DNA of 64,000 bases from Clostridiales bacterium UBA4039 (lineage in GTDB: Bacteria > Bacillota > Clostridia > Lachnospirales > Vallitaleaceae): the NCBI GenBank assembly GCA_002382805.1, contig DGAD01000033.1:78966-142965 (forward strand). The letters are read 5' to 3'. Each line of letters starts with the position of its first letter. Position 1 is the first letter of the stretch. This document shows, one piece after another, positions 51,025 through 60,948 of this stretch. Under the pieces are notes generated by a model. It saw only the letters and a program-made list of their open reading frames with translations. It did not search any database and had not been told where the DNA came from. A program made the translations under genes and the position numbers.

Positions 51025-51669
51025 TTATTCAATATGTGCATGTTTGCCATATCTTAAAGGTATGGCAATTTTTATGTTAAAGATGGCAATTACCGGTCCC
51101 ATAAAAAATGCGGTAATGACGGTTCCGATACCGACAGTAGCGCCAAAAATAAAGCCTATTAATGTACACAAAAGGTCTGTTGATATACGACAATACTGAA
51201 ACTTTGCAATTTTTTTCTCAGACATAATCAGCGCAACAGCATCATAGGTCGAGACACCCATATCTGCAGTAAAGTAAAGGGCAGACCCGAAGCACAATAT
51301 GACTAAACCAAGGATTAGAAGAAGGCTTCGATTAAAAAGTGTAGGGACGGGCAAGAGCGTTATAAACATCCAGGAAGAAAACTGGACAATATACCCAAGA
51401 AGAAAGATATTAATTATCGTTCCAAGGCCAATTTTTGATCGGTCAATAAAAAAAATGAAAATAAGCATTAGTAGATTAAGTAAAGTATAAAAATGACCGA
51501 ATCCGATAGGGATATGATAAGAGATTCCATGTGCAAAGACTTGGAAGGGATCCATACCAAAGGTAGAATAGTTGAACATACCAACAGAAAAACCGCAAAT
51601 CAATACACCAAGGATTGTCATCCATATTCGACGTTTATATTCAGGGGTAAAATCAAGTTTTGCTTTCAT
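51025..51669 (-). CDS. YczE/YyaS-family membrane protein
   Basis: 214 residues from ATG 51669 (GGAG 6 nt upstream). Five or six hydrophobic helices; GFSVGMFNYSTFGMDPFQVFAHG and GSALYFTADMGVSTYDAVA are hallmarks of the YczE/YitT-like membrane family of unknown function. Convergent with the cytochrome unit; a plus-strand terminator lies inside its 3' end. No operon partner. Confidence 0.85.
   Translation of the reverse strand: MKAKLDFTPEYKRRIWMTILGVLICGFSVGMFNYSTFGMDPFQVFAHGISYHIPIGFGHFYTLLNLLMLIFIFFIDRSKIGLGTIINIFLLGYIVQFSSWMFITLLPVPTLFNRSLLLILGLVILCFGSALYFTADMGVSTYDAVALIMSEKKIAKFQYCRISTDLLCTLIGFIFGATVGIGTVITAFFMGPVIAIFNIKIAIPLRYGKHAHIE
51044..51074 (+). terminator. Terminator of the cytochrome b5 unit, inside the convergent gene
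   Basis: TTGCCATA (51044-51051) pairs with TATGGCAA (51061-51068), followed by TTTTTAT. It overlaps the last codons of the minus-strand YczE gene. Confidence 0.65.
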
Positions 51670-51768
51670 CATAAGCTCCATTTCTACTGAGATATTTGTA
51701 TTATACATGGGAACGATATAAAAGTATAGTGTGAGAAAAAAATAAAAAGAAAGAAGGAATTCATTGTT

Positions 51769-52893
51769 ATGATATATTTAGATTATGCTGCAAATACACC
51801 TGCATGTGAAGCGGTTATTCAAAACTTTGGCGAATGCGAACGGCAGTTTATCATGAACCCAAATGCGAATAATCCGTTGGCTATAGAGGCAAAACAGCGA
51901 TTGGATGAGGCGAAAAATCGCCTTGCCGACATATTGAAAATCAAGCCCAACGAGTTGATTTTCACATCGTCTGGAACCGAATCCAACAATTTAGCCATTA
52001 AAGGGATTGCAGGAGAGCATGGTGCACGTAAAAAACATATCATTACAAGCTTTTTGGAGCATTCTTCGATGTTGGGGCCGATTGGAGAACTTGAAAAACA
52101 AGGATATACGATTGACTATGTTAATCTTCAAGCAGATGGACGCTTTGACCTTGAACATCTACAATCCCTACTTCGAGAAGATACCCTTGTTGTCGCTCTT
52201 TGCGAAGTTGATAGCGAAGTAGGTATCCATCAAGACATTCGAGGGATTGCTAAATGTGTTCGTGAGCATTCAGATGCCTTTATTCACATTGATGGGACAC
52301 AGGCTGTGGGTAAAGTACCGGTTTTCGTAGAATATGTGGATAGTTATACGTTTTCAGGACATAAACTTTATGGATTTAATGGCAGTGCCGCGCTGGTACT
52401 CAAGGAATCAGTGATTATTGAACCGCTCCATCACGGGGGATTAAGCATATCACCTTATCGAAGCGGGACACCTTCCCTAAGCCTTATTGATTCTTTGGCA
52501 ACAGCCCTAGAACGTCTTGCACAAAACCAAGGACAACACTATGCCTATGTAAAAGAGCTACAGGGGCAACTGCTTGAATTTTTTGGACGTTATGAGGGGA
52601 TATGGATTAATTCGACACAGAGGAGTGTCCCATATATTATAAACATCATGTTAACGTGCGTTAAAGCAGAAGCATTAAAGAACCACTTAGCTGAGCATGG
52701 GATTTTTGTCTCGACCAAATCGGCATGTTCATCGCCTTATGCACCATCACGCTCAGTCTATGCATTGACCAAGGACAAAAAAGGAGCCAGGTCGACACTG
52801 CGTATAAGCCTAAGCCATTTAACGACACAAGAAGAAATAGAAGCCTTTAAAAAAATCTTTGATATAGAATTGAGGAAGTTAAAAGATGAATAG
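51769..52893 (+). CDS. NifS-like cysteine desulfurase
   Basis: 374 residues, a PLP enzyme that takes sulfur from cysteine. Motifs: YLDYAANTP, FTSSGTESNNLAIKG, HIDGTQAVGK, the PLP lysine K199 in SFSGHKLYG-like TFSGHKLYG, and the persulfide cysteine C320 in STKSACSSP. The N-terminal stretch NPNANNPLAIEAKQRL differs from the usual NPSS form, marking a side branch of the family. It overlaps a TtcA-like gene by 8 bp, so the sulfur is probably meant for that enzyme's tRNA substrate. Confidence 0.93.
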   Translation: MIYLDYAANTPACEAVIQNFGECERQFIMNPNANNPLAIEAKQRLDEAKNRLADILKIKPNELIFTSSGTESNNLAIKGIAGEHGARKKHIITSFLEHSSMLGPIGELEKQGYTIDYVNLQADGRFDLEHLQSLLREDTLVVALCEVDSEVGIHQDIRGIAKCVREHSDAFIHIDGTQAVGKVPVFVEYVDSYTFSGHKLYGFNGSAALVLKESVIIEPLHHGGLSISPYRSGTPSLSLIDSLATALERLAQNQGQHYAYVKELQGQLLEFFGRYEGIWINSTQRSVPYIINIMLTCVKAEALKNHLAEHGIFVSTKSACSSPYAPSRSVYALTKDKKGARSTLRISLSHLTTQEEIEAFKKIFDIELRKLKDE

Positions 52894-53707
52894 AGCAAGA
52901 GAAGTTGAACGAAGTATTAATAAGACCTTTAAAAAATCCATATGGTCAAAGTTTGTGAAAGGAATAAAAACGTATGACCTGATTCAAGAGGGAGATAAAG
53001 TTGCTGTATGTATTTCCGGAGGCAAGGATTCCATGTTACTTGCAAAATGTATGCAATTGATTCATAAGTATTCCATTTTTCCTTTTGATGTGGAGTATAT
53101 TGTCATGGACCCGGGGTACAATGCCATTAATCGTAAACGTATTGAAGACAATGCGGCAATGCTTGAGATTCCCATAAAGATATATGATTCAACGATTTTT
53201 GAAGCGGTGGCGGACATGGATGATAATCCATGCTACATGTGTGCAAAAATGCGTCGAGGACATCTCTACAAATACGCTCAAGACTTAGGATGCAATAAGA
53301 TTGCCCTTGGTCATCACTTTGATGATGTGATTGAGACGACGGTCATGAGTATGTTTTACGGTGCTGAAATCAAGACCATGATGCCAAAGCTGCACAGCTT
53401 GAATTTTGAGGGGATGCAATTAATTCGTCCGATGTATTTGATTCGCGAAGATACCATCAAAGAGTGGATGAAACTCAATGATTTAAAATTCATTCAATGT
53501 GCGTGTCGTTTTACAGAAAATTGTGTTCTTGATGGCCAGGGTGGTGGTTCAAAGCGCGCAGAAATGAAACGGCTTATTCAAAAACTACAAAAAGATAATC
53601 CCTATGTAGAGATGAATATTTTTAATGCAACACATAATGTGAATATGGATACAATTCAGGGATATAGAAAAGATGGGCAAAAGCATAGCTTTTTAGAAGA
53701 GTATTAA
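52886..53707 (+). CDS. TtcA-like tRNA thiolation ATPase
   Basis: 273 residues of the PP-loop ATPase family. SGGKDS (44-49) is the PP-loop; C116 and C119 in PCYMCAKMRRG plus a downstream CACRFTENC supply Cys that in TtcA hold an Fe-S cluster; GHHFDDVIETTVMSMFYG is highly conserved. TtcA makes 2-thiocytidine at tRNA position 32. Downstream of and overlapping a cysteine desulfurase gene. Other members of this group thiolate different bases, so the exact target is inferred. Confidence 0.88.
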   Translation: MNRAREVERSINKTFKKSIWSKFVKGIKTYDLIQEGDKVAVCISGGKDSMLLAKCMQLIHKYSIFPFDVEYIVMDPGYNAINRKRIEDNAAMLEIPIKIYDSTIFEAVADMDDNPCYMCAKMRRGHLYKYAQDLGCNKIALGHHFDDVIETTVMSMFYGAEIKTMMPKLHSLNFEGMQLIRPMYLIREDTIKEWMKLNDLKFIQCACRFTENCVLDGQGGGSKRAEMKRLIQKLQKDNPYVEMNIFNATHNVNMDTIQGYRKDGQKHSFLEEY

Positions 53708-54294
53708 GAGATGGCTTGAGAATTGGTGGCAAAATGTTGAATCAAGGCGTTGATTTCTAGCCAAGAGTAGACACGGGTAATCAACGTTTCATAATGTGAA
53801 GGAATATTTTGATTATAGTGTGTATCAAGTAAGAGTACGTTAAATCCGCCATTTGCAAGTTCTATAGCATTAGATAGACTGTCTTCAATAAATATATCGC
53901 AGTCCAGTAACTTTGCATGATGGACTTTGTTGGGAGAGCCGATAACATGTAGGCTGTTATAAGAAATTTTATGGCGTCGAAGATACATATAGGACAATGC
54001 TTCAAGTTCTTGCTCTCTAGCAGTTACAAAGTGAATACGGTGCATATGATTTAGAGTGTTAATGACTGTTTTGGCATCTTCGCGTACGGTTGGGTTTGCA
54101 TGTAAACGGAATTTATACTTAGCATAAAAATCCTCGTAGTCTTTTTTTTCGATACCCATAACTTTGTATATTGCATAGTCCGTTACGTTGTGAATACCTA
54201 CATCTTTTTTAAAAAATTCATTGCATGGCTTAAGCCAATAATATGGATCGGTTATAGTTCCGTCAATATCAATACATATGTTCAGTGATCGCAT
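53704..54294 (-). CDS. HAD-family 5'(3')-deoxyribonucleotidase-like protein
   Basis: 196 residues from ATG 54294, 7-8 nt after GGAGGTG. The HAD motif I is CIDIDGTITDP, motif II lies in HFVTAREQE, and motif IV in FIEDSLSNAIELA. The pattern fits the NT5C/YorS-like nucleotidase branch, which dephosphorylates nucleoside monophosphates. The end overlaps the convergent TtcA-like gene by 4 bp. Cytoplasmic; substrate not proven. Confidence 0.83.
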   Translation of the reverse strand: MRSLNICIDIDGTITDPYYWLKPCNEFFKKDVGIHNVTDYAIYKVMGIEKKDYEDFYAKYKFRLHANPTVREDAKTVINTLNHMHRIHFVTAREQELEALSYMYLRRHKISYNSLHVIGSPNKVHHAKLLDCDIFIEDSLSNAIELANGGFNVLLLDTHYNQNIPSHYETLITRVYSWLEINALIQHFATNSQAIS

Positions 54295-54372
54295 TTTTTT
54301 CACCTCCTATCTTATATAGAGTATACATCCACAATATAAATACTGGATGATGTGGATGTCAAGTTTATGTAA

Positions 54373-54410
54373 AAAAAGCCTGTCTCAATGTCTGAGGCAG
54401 GCTTTTTTGT
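54373..54410. terminator. Terminator, both directions
   Basis: AAAAAAGCCTGTCTCA pairs with TGAGGCAGGCTTTTTT around ATGTC. It lies between the ftsH gene, whose transcript it ends, and the nucleotidase gene downstream on the same strand. Confidence 0.9.
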
Positions 54411-56243
54411 TTATGCAACATCGGGTTGAGCATTGAGAATTTCCATGAATTCTTCTCCGGTGATGGTTTCTTTTTCATAGAGATATTTTGACAATTCATG
54501 TAACTTGTCTAAATTATCTTTAAGAAGTTGTTCCGCTTTGTTGTATTGTGTTTGAACCACATTGATAATCATGCTATCAATTTTTGCGGAAGTGGTTGGG
54601 GAGCAGGCTAGGGAAGAGTCTCCGCCCAAGTATTGATTGGATACGGTTTCAAAGGCAACCATACCGAATTCATCATCCATACCAAAGCGTGTGATCATGT
54701 TCCTAGCAAGCTTGGTTGCTTGTTCAATATCATTTGATGCACCGGTGGTAATGGAATTAAAGATAAGCTTTTCAGCGACACGACCACCTGTATATGTAGC
54801 GATTTTGTTTTCTATTTCTTCTTTGGACATCAAGTTTTTATCTTCTTCATCTGCTTGCATGGTGTAACCGAGGGCACCGGATGTACGAGGGATAATCGTA
54901 ATCTTGGTTACAGGAGCGGTTTGAGTTTGTAATGCAGCAACAAGTGCATGCCCAACTTCATGGTAAGCAACAATAAGTTTTTCTTTTGAAGAAAGAATCT
55001 TATTCTTCTTTTGATGTCCGGCGATAACGATTTCAATACTCTCTTCCAAATCGGCTTGAGTCACAAATTGTCGATCATGCTGAACTGCACGAATAGCCCC
55101 TTCATTGATGATATTGGCAAGCTCAGCACCGGACGCACCTGGCGATAATCTTGCAAGTTTTGTAAAGTCTACATCATCACCTAATTTAACTTTCTTACCA
55201 TGAACACGTAGGATGGACTCACGTCCTTTAAAGTCCGGTAATTCAACAGGGACTCTTCGGTCAAAGCGTCCGGGACGAAGAAGTGCAGGGTCTAATGTTT
55301 CAGGACGGTTGGTTGCAGCAAGGATAACAACACCTTTAGAGGAATCAAAGCCATCCATTTCAGCAAGAAGCTGGTTAAGTGTTTGTTCACGTTCGTCATT
55401 ACCTGAGATTCCGTTGCTGTCCCGCTTTTTACCGATGGTATCAATTTCATCGATAAAAACAATACAAGGTGCCTTTTCATTGGCTTGCTTAAAGAGGTCA
55501 CGTACCTTTGAAGCACCAACACCGACAAACATTTCAACGAATTCTGAACCGGATATGGAAAAGAAGGGAACGCCAGCTTCCCCGGCAACGGCTTTAGCTA
55601 ACAAGGTCTTTCCGGTTCCGGGAGGTCCTACAAGGAGTGCTCCTTTTGGCATGTTGGCTCCGATTGTGGTGTATTTTTCAGGATTATTCAAGTAATCAAC
55701 GATTTCTGTTAATGAATCTTTAGCTTCATCTTCGCCTGCGACATCTTCAAATCGTACGCGATTATCGGAGTCTTGATAAATCTTGGCATTACTTTTTCCA
55801 AATTGCATTGGATTACCCATGGACTGTCCCATGCCTTTCATCAGCTTTTTACCGATATAGCGATAAATAAAAAAGAGAAGGGCAAATGGTAAAATCCATG
55901 ATAAGAGGAATCCCATAAGTGGGGAAATCTCTTTTTCAACGACTTTTCCAAATTCAATATTGGCTTGGTGTAAACGCTCGACAAGATTTGGGTCTTCAAA
56001 TCGAACCGTTTTATACGCAAGGTTCTCAGAATCGGATAGTGAATAGTAGACATAGTTTTTTTCTACCTGAACCATATCGATTTGTCCGGATTCGAGAGTG
56101 TTTAAAAACGTTCCGTAATCAACTTCTTCAAACTGTGTGTTTAATAGAGCTGGCATTACAAAAATGTTTAGAAAAAAGAATGTTGAAATCATAATAACAA
56201 TGTATAAAATTTTTGGATTATTCTTGGGTTTATTAATTTGCAT
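54411..56243 (-). CDS. ftsH: ATP-dependent zinc metalloprotease FtsH
   Basis: About 610 residues. TM1 about 12-33, a small external domain, TM2 about 110-130, then an AAA+ domain with Walker [11 protein letters not shown], Walker [10 protein letters not shown], the pore motif FVEMFVG and the [24 protein letters not shown] arginine fingers, followed by the peptidase with zinc motif HEVGH. Membrane-anchored hexameric protease for damaged and regulatory proteins. Starts at 56252, 56249 or 56243 are all near AAGGAG; I prefer 56243. Monocistronic. Confidence 0.96.
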   Translation of the reverse strand: MQINKPKNNPKILYIVIMISTFFFLNIFVMPALLNTQFEEVDYGTFLNTLESGQIDMVQVEKNYVYYSLSDSENLAYKTVRFEDPNLVERLHQANIEFGKVVEKEISPLMGFLLSWILPFALLFFIYRYIGKKLMKGMGQSMGNPMQFGKSNAKIYQDSDNRVRFEDVAGEDEAKDSLTEIVDYLNNPEKYTTIGANMPKGALLVGPPGTGKTLLAKAVAGEAGVPFFSISGSEFVEMFVGVGASKVRDLFKQANEKAPCIVFIDEIDTIGKKRDSNGISGNDEREQTLNQLLAEMDGFDSSKGVVILAATNRPETLDPALLRPGRFDRRVPVELPDFKGRESILRVHGKKVKLGDDVDFTKLARLSPGASGAELANIINEGAIRAVQHDRQFVTQADLEESIEIVIAGHQKKNKILSSKEKLIVAYHEVGHALVAALQTQTAPVTKITIIPRTSGALGYTMQADEEDKNLMSKEEIENKIATYTGGRVAEKLIFNSITTGASNDIEQATKLARNMITRFGMDDEFGMVAFETVSNQYLGGDSSLACSPTTSAKIDSMIINVVQTQYNKAEQLLKDNLDKLHELSKYLYEKETITGEEFMEILNAQPDVA

Positions 56244-56425
56244 AGTCATCATCTCCTTACGTCATTCTACCACAGTTTTCTAGGAAAAGAGGCTTTTATA
56301 TGTATATTTAACGATGTTTTTATCAGGTGTTAATAGGGTCTTTATAGAATTTTAAAAATTGATAAAATTAATAGAATTATTTGTCATTTATGATAAAATA
56401 TAGACACAGGAAGTGAGGGAATTAG

Positions 56426-57313
56426 ATGAAAAATGAAGCTATGGTTACGAATAATATAAAAAATACAGCACTCATTTTTGAAGGTGGTGGAATGCGTGCA
56501 AGTTATACAGCGGGATTTGCAACAACATTATTAGAAAACAGATTGTACTTTGATTATGTGACGGGAATATCGGCAGGATCAAGTCATACGGTCAACTATT
56601 TATCAAGAGATATTGAGCGGACGAAAAAATCTTTTGTGGATACGGTTTTGGATCCAAAGTTTGGAGGATGGAAGTATTTTTTTAAAGGGGAAGGCTTTTT
56701 TCGTGCAGAATACATCTATGAACAGACGCCTTATCCAGATGCAGCACTTCCTTTTGATTATGAGACATTTAGGAAAAATACGGCAAAATTAAGAATTGGA
56801 GCATTTAACTGTGAACAAGGTCATATGGAATATTTTAGTAAGGATGATATGAAAGAAATGTTGGATGTTCTTAAAATTGTTCGTGCGTCGTCATCGATGC
56901 CCTTTTTTATGCCACCGACAATCTATAATGGACAAATGTATGTTGATGGTGGTATTAGTGGGGGGATTCCCCTTGATATTGCAAAACATGATGGATATGA
57001 TAAATTTTTTGTTGTGCTGACACGTGAACGGGGATATCGAAAAAAACCGATAAAGTTTCAAGGGCTGATTAAAGCCTATTATCGCAAATATCCTAAGGTG
57101 GTTGAGGCGATGCTGACCCGCCACATTGAATATAACCGTACGTTAGAAGAGTTGGAACAATTAGAACGGGAAAACAAGGCGTATTTGGTCTACCCAAATA
57201 CAATGCCCATATCAAACAAAGAGACCAACCATAAACGGTTGGCCGATTGTTATGAAATGGGGTATCATCAAGGTCAAATGGAACTTTCGCTTTGGAGAGA
57301 GTTTCTTTTGTGA
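56426..57313 (+). CDS. Patatin-like phospholipase
   Basis: 295 residues. The oxyanion loop GGGMRAS (20-26), the nucleophile elbow GISAGSS with S49 and the DGGISGG motif with D174 form the Ser-Asp dyad of patatins. No signal peptide, so it is probably an intracellular lipase/esterase of the RssA/YlbK type. Start after GGAAGTGAGGG. Its 3' end overlaps the convergent MFS gene by 40 bp. Confidence 0.92.
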   Translation: MKNEAMVTNNIKNTALIFEGGGMRASYTAGFATTLLENRLYFDYVTGISAGSSHTVNYLSRDIERTKKSFVDTVLDPKFGGWKYFFKGEGFFRAEYIYEQTPYPDAALPFDYETFRKNTAKLRIGAFNCEQGHMEYFSKDDMKEMLDVLKIVRASSSMPFFMPPTIYNGQMYVDGGISGGIPLDIAKHDGYDKFFVVLTRERGYRKKPIKFQGLIKAYYRKYPKVVEAMLTRHIEYNRTLEELEQLERENKAYLVYPNTMPISNKETNHKRLADCYEMGYHQGQMELSLWREFLL

Positions 57314-58473
57314 ATCACATTGATAATAACAAAAAGAATCATTAGGGCAATGGCACCAACGATTGCGCTCATACCGGCTAAGATACCAAATTGATCGGAA
57401 AGAGCGCCTGTGATGATTGGCATGGCAATGGCGCCGACCCCACCTAACATCAGCAAGACACCCATAGCCATAGGATACGCTTTAATTGTATTGCCGACAG
57501 TGGCCACAGTTGTTGGGTAGATACCTGCCATTGAAAATCCTAGACCCATAATAGCTACAGTAATTAGACCAAGATTTTGGGTGGATAAAAGCAAGGTATA
57601 AAAAATAACGGTTCCAACACTTGTAGAGACGAGAATAAGTTCCTTCGAAATACGATCACCGATAAAAGTCGTTGTCAAACGTCCTGCAAGGATAACGACC
57701 CAGAGTAATGAGTTAAGCATTTGAGCATATTGAGTAGTCATAATCTGGGTATCAACAAAATACTTAACCAACCAGCCGGTAATGGCAGCTTCGGCACATA
57801 AGTAAAAGAATAAAATTCCGGTTCCAACCCAAAAGTACTTGTCCTTTAAGAAAACATAGGAAAGTGCTTTTTGTTTTTTGCGCGCTTCATCATCAATTTT
57901 CATGCGAGAAAATAAAAGCATGGAGATGAGTGCAAGAACAATGATGACACCTGTGGCAATACGCCATCCTTCATTGCCTCCAATGGATGTAGATAATATA
58001 ACTAAAAACGGAGCAATAAGAGCACCAACAGCAAAGATACTATGTAAAAAACTTAAAGCAGCAGGGCTGCTGTTAGAGACTTCATTAACCACGGTATTAT
58101 TGAAGTTTGAAATACTTCCGCGACTTAAACCTGTAAATAAAAAGCCTAGAATCAAAAGAACGGGATTGCCTGTAATCATCATAATGAAAAATCCCATCAC
58201 AACAAAGCTGCATAAGAAAATAATGGCTTTTTTACGTCCGAGATAGACAGGTAATATTCCGGCGATAAAACCTGCAATGAGGTTACCGGCTTGGTGGGCA
58301 GAGATTAATCCGCCACTAATGGTATTATTTAAATTGTATTCGCTACTGATTAAAGGAAGTAAAGAACCTAAAATCATGGCATATAAACCGTTAACAGCAA
58401 ATACAAAGAAACAACAAATCAAGATATAACGTTGATCTTTATTAAGTTTTGAATAAAATGATGTGTTTGACAT
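57274..58473 (-). CDS. MFS transporter
   Basis: 399 residues and twelve predicted helices. GSLLPLISSEYNLNNTISGGLIS and GRKKAIIFL fit the first-half MFS signature, and the second half repeats with GRLTTTFIGDRI. Related to the FucP/nucleoside-type or sugar-type carriers; substrate unknown. Starts after ACGGAGG, 53 bp behind the PHP gene. Confidence 0.9.
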   Translation of the reverse strand: MSNTSFYSKLNKDQRYILICCFFVFAVNGLYAMILGSLLPLISSEYNLNNTISGGLISAHQAGNLIAGFIAGILPVYLGRKKAIIFLCSFVVMGFFIMMITGNPVLLILGFLFTGLSRGSISNFNNTVVNEVSNSSPAALSFLHSIFAVGALIAPFLVILSTSIGGNEGWRIATGVIIVLALISMLLFSRMKIDDEARKKQKALSYVFLKDKYFWVGTGILFFYLCAEAAITGWLVKYFVDTQIMTTQYAQMLNSLLWVVILAGRLTTTFIGDRISKELILVSTSVGTVIFYTLLLSTQNLGLITVAIMGLGFSMAGIYPTTVATVGNTIKAYPMAMGVLLMLGGVGAIAMPIITGALSDQFGILAGMSAIVGAIALMILFVIINVIHKRNSLQSESSI

Positions 58474-58503
58474 AGTATGTCCTCCGTAAAATTATAGTCA
58501 TAT

Positions 58504-58526
58504 GGCACATCTGCAGTCGATGTGTC
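58504..58526 (-). promoter_or_regulatory. Stem-loop or operator between PHP and MFS genes
   Basis: GGCACATC pairs with GATGTGTC (one G-U) around TGCAGTC, next to the PHP stop codon. A TATAAT follows on the minus strand, so it could be an operator of the MFS gene; no T run for a terminator. Confidence 0.4.
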
Positions 58527-59351
58527 TTACAAAGTAGTTTTGGTGCTTAATTGTCCCAAGCTAATCTCAGGGCGGTTAGAACCATGGAAGTCCGAGCCGC
58601 CGGATTGCATGAGGTTAAACGTAGTGACACAGCGTTGGATAAATCGTCGGTCTTCATCGCTATATGTAGGATAAAAAGCTTCAATGCCATCCAAACCTTG
58701 CTGCTTGAGTTTTTCAAGTCGAAAAAGTTTGTCGTCGTCGCTAAATCCCTTAAGACCAATAGGTTTATGAATATGAGCGATAAAAGCTTTCCCATGACCG
58801 GCATGAATCATGTCAAAAGCGCCCTGGACGTCAATGATTTCTTCAGGCATGTAGTCAATCCCATCGAGGATTTGCACCCAAGCACGGGGAATAGATGAGG
58901 CATAATTATTGGCATGAAGCCATTTTGCAACGGTTTGGCGATCAAGATAGTTTCCCGTTCGATATATCTCTAAATCAGCGATACGTAGAGCAATGCCCAT
59001 TTTTTGAAGTTCGCTGACGACAAAAGACAGTGCTTGCTCGCGATGCCTTCTAAATACTTTGTATTTTGTCATAAAATCGGATTGGTCCAAATCGATACCT
59101 AATCCTAAAATATGAATCAATCGATGCTGATCATAGCGAGTGCTTAACTCAATTCCATTGATAAAATCTATATTTAACAAAGTAGCTTCTTTTTGTGCTT
59201 CTCTTAGTCCGTCGATGGTATCGTGGTCTGTTAAAGCAAGAACATCTAGTCCCTGCTGTTTGGCTTGCCAAATGAGGGATTGGGGGCTTTCGCTACCATC
59301 GGAATATTTTGAATGGGTGTGAAAATCATAACGGGTATGTGTACGTATCAT
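58527..59351 (-). CDS. PHP-domain phosphoesterase (TrpH/RNase AM-like)
   Basis: 274 residues from ATG 59351 after GGAGC. Metal-binding motifs of the PHP fold are clear: DFHTHSKYSDGS, LALTDHDTIDG, FINGIELS, HILGLGID, FIAHIHKPIG, and SGGSDFHGSN near the end. Members hydrolyse nucleoside 3',5'-bisphosphates or trim RNA 5' ends. Length and motif order match YciV/TrpH. It is probably co-transcribed with the MFS gene. Confidence 0.92.
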   Translation of the reverse strand: MIRTHTRYDFHTHSKYSDGSESPQSLIWQAKQQGLDVLALTDHDTIDGLREAQKEATLLNIDFINGIELSTRYDQHRLIHILGLGIDLDQSDFMTKYKVFRRHREQALSFVVSELQKMGIALRIADLEIYRTGNYLDRQTVAKWLHANNYASSIPRAWVQILDGIDYMPEEIIDVQGAFDMIHAGHGKAFIAHIHKPIGLKGFSDDDKLFRLEKLKQQGLDGIEAFYPTYSDEDRRFIQRCVTTFNLMQSGGSDFHGSNRPEISLGQLSTKTTL

Positions 59352-59535
59352 AATAGCTCCTGTCTTTTTATTGCCTAGGTATTCTGGTAATTTACCATGA
59401 ACCACATACATTCTAATGCTTTTTATCTGGATAGTCAAATATAAAAAAAAGAAAAAAGAAACCCTTGACTTCAAGCAAGCTTAAGGGTGTATAATCAAGG
59501 GCACGATGTTTTTTAGGAGGCTATTAGGAGGATAT

Positions 59536-60906
59536 ATGAAACATATAATGGATGTGATTGACTACATTTTAAGCTTTGAAGTATATGTATTGCTACCTAT
59601 ACTTATGTTTAGCATTTGCATGATTGTTAAAATGCCTTTTTTTGATGCGTTAAAGCATAGCTTAACATTGGGAATCGGATTTTTTGGAATTTTTATGGTG
59701 TTTGATGCATTTGTGATGAAAATGGGACCGGTTATTGAACTTATTGCAAGAAAAAATGGACAACAACAAGCGATACTTGATGTGGGCTGGCCGCCATTAG
59801 CAGCCGCTTCATGGACTTTTGGACTGGTACCTATTCTTATCGTACTGTTTATTGCTATCAATGCGCTAATGCTTGTATTTAAATGGACGAACACCATTAA
59901 TATTGACATATGGAATTTTTGGCACTTTATTTTCCTGGGACAGATGGTGCATTTTACAACCGGGAATTTATGGTTGGCAGCAGCAGCGGCGATTGTAAGT
60001 ATGATTTTAGTCATTAAGCTTGGTGACTGGAGTGCCCCAAGGACGGAGATGATGAGTAAGATTCCCGGTATTGCGGTAACGACATTGTCAGGTGTGTGTT
60101 ATTATCCTTATGCGCTTTGTATGGATTGGCTTATTGACAAAATACCGAGGGTCAAAAACATTAATGGGAACCCGGAACATATTCGAGAGCGATTTGGATT
60201 TTTTGGCGATCCGATGTTTATAGGTCTTGTGATTGGACTGGGACTTGGGGTTGCAGCAGACTATGAGTTTAAAGAGATCGCCAATCTGGGAATTAGTGTG
60301 ATGGCCGTTGTTTTTTTACTTCCAAGAATGGCAACGATACTTGGAGAAGGGTTGATGCCGATTTCAGAAGCAACAAAAAAACAATTATTAAAAAAATTTC
60401 CTTCAATGCATGATGCTAGAATCGGCATGGATTTGGCCGTTGTTATAGGACATCCAGCCAACATTGCGACGGGAATATTAGTCATGCCCATCACATTAAT
60501 TTTGGCGATTATCTTGCCGGGGGTTGGATTTATTCCGGTGGGAGACTTAGTTAACTTGATTCCGGCAGGTGCCTTGATTGTCATTGCCATGCGTGGAAAT
60601 ATTTTTCGCTCAGTCATAAGTTTTGTTCCTATTCTTATTGGGCATCTTTATTTGGCGACACATTTATCCGGTTTTTTTACTCGGATTACCTTGGAAAGTC
60701 AGATTGAGATACCAAACTTTCGTGGGAATATCACATCATTTTTAGATGGAGGGAATTTGCTTCGTAATTATTTGTATGGAGTTTTTTCAGGTTTCGGATG
60801 GACGATTGCACTGATGCCGATCATCGTATTTATGCTATGGGTGACGTATCGGACGTACAAAAAAGATGAACAGAAAATAATGGAAAGTAAAAAGACCGTT
60901 TATTAA
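59536..60906 (+). CDS. PTS galactitol-type permease EIIC, orphan
   Basis: 456 residues from ATG 59536, preceded by TTAGGAGG. Matches galactitol-family EIIC: LDVGWPPLAA, NIDIWNFWH, ATGNLWL-like TTGNLWLAAAAA, KLGDW, RERFGFFGDPMFIGLV, and GHPANIATGILVMPI. About ten membrane helices. EIIC moves the sugar while EIIA and EIIB phosphorylate it, yet neither is present beside it. It is followed by a terminator, so it is a single-gene unit. Either partners are elsewhere or it works as a plain sugar carrier. Confidence 0.92.
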   Translation: MKHIMDVIDYILSFEVYVLLPILMFSICMIVKMPFFDALKHSLTLGIGFFGIFMVFDAFVMKMGPVIELIARKNGQQQAILDVGWPPLAAASWTFGLVPILIVLFIAINALMLVFKWTNTINIDIWNFWHFIFLGQMVHFTTGNLWLAAAAAIVSMILVIKLGDWSAPRTEMMSKIPGIAVTTLSGVCYYPYALCMDWLIDKIPRVKNINGNPEHIRERFGFFGDPMFIGLVIGLGLGVAADYEFKEIANLGISVMAVVFLLPRMATILGEGLMPISEATKKQLLKKFPSMHDARIGMDLAVVIGHPANIATGILVMPITLILAIILPGVGFIPVGDLVNLIPAGALIVIAMRGNIFRSVISFVPILIGHLYLATHLSGFFTRITLESQIEIPNFRGNITSFLDGGNLLRNYLYGVFSGFGWTIALMPIIVFMLWVTYRTYKKDEQKIMESKKTVY

Positions 60907-60917
60907 ACGGTCTTTTT
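60889..60917 (+). terminator. Rho-independent terminator of the EIIC gene
   Basis: Near-perfect palindrome AAAAAGACCGTTT-ATT-AAACGGTCTTTTT overlapping the stop codon. Confidence 0.92.
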
Positions 60918-60948
60918 GATGAGGGGAGTATAAATAATTAATAAGGGT

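Noticed and set aside
55213..55695. 160-codon open frame antisense to ftsH
   Set aside because: It lies wholly opposite a highly conserved AAA+ domain, has no ribosome site and its composition is that of reversed coding sequence.
59562..60014. 150-codon open frame antisense to the EIIC gene
   Set aside because: Mirror of membrane-helix codons in EIIC; no ribosome site.
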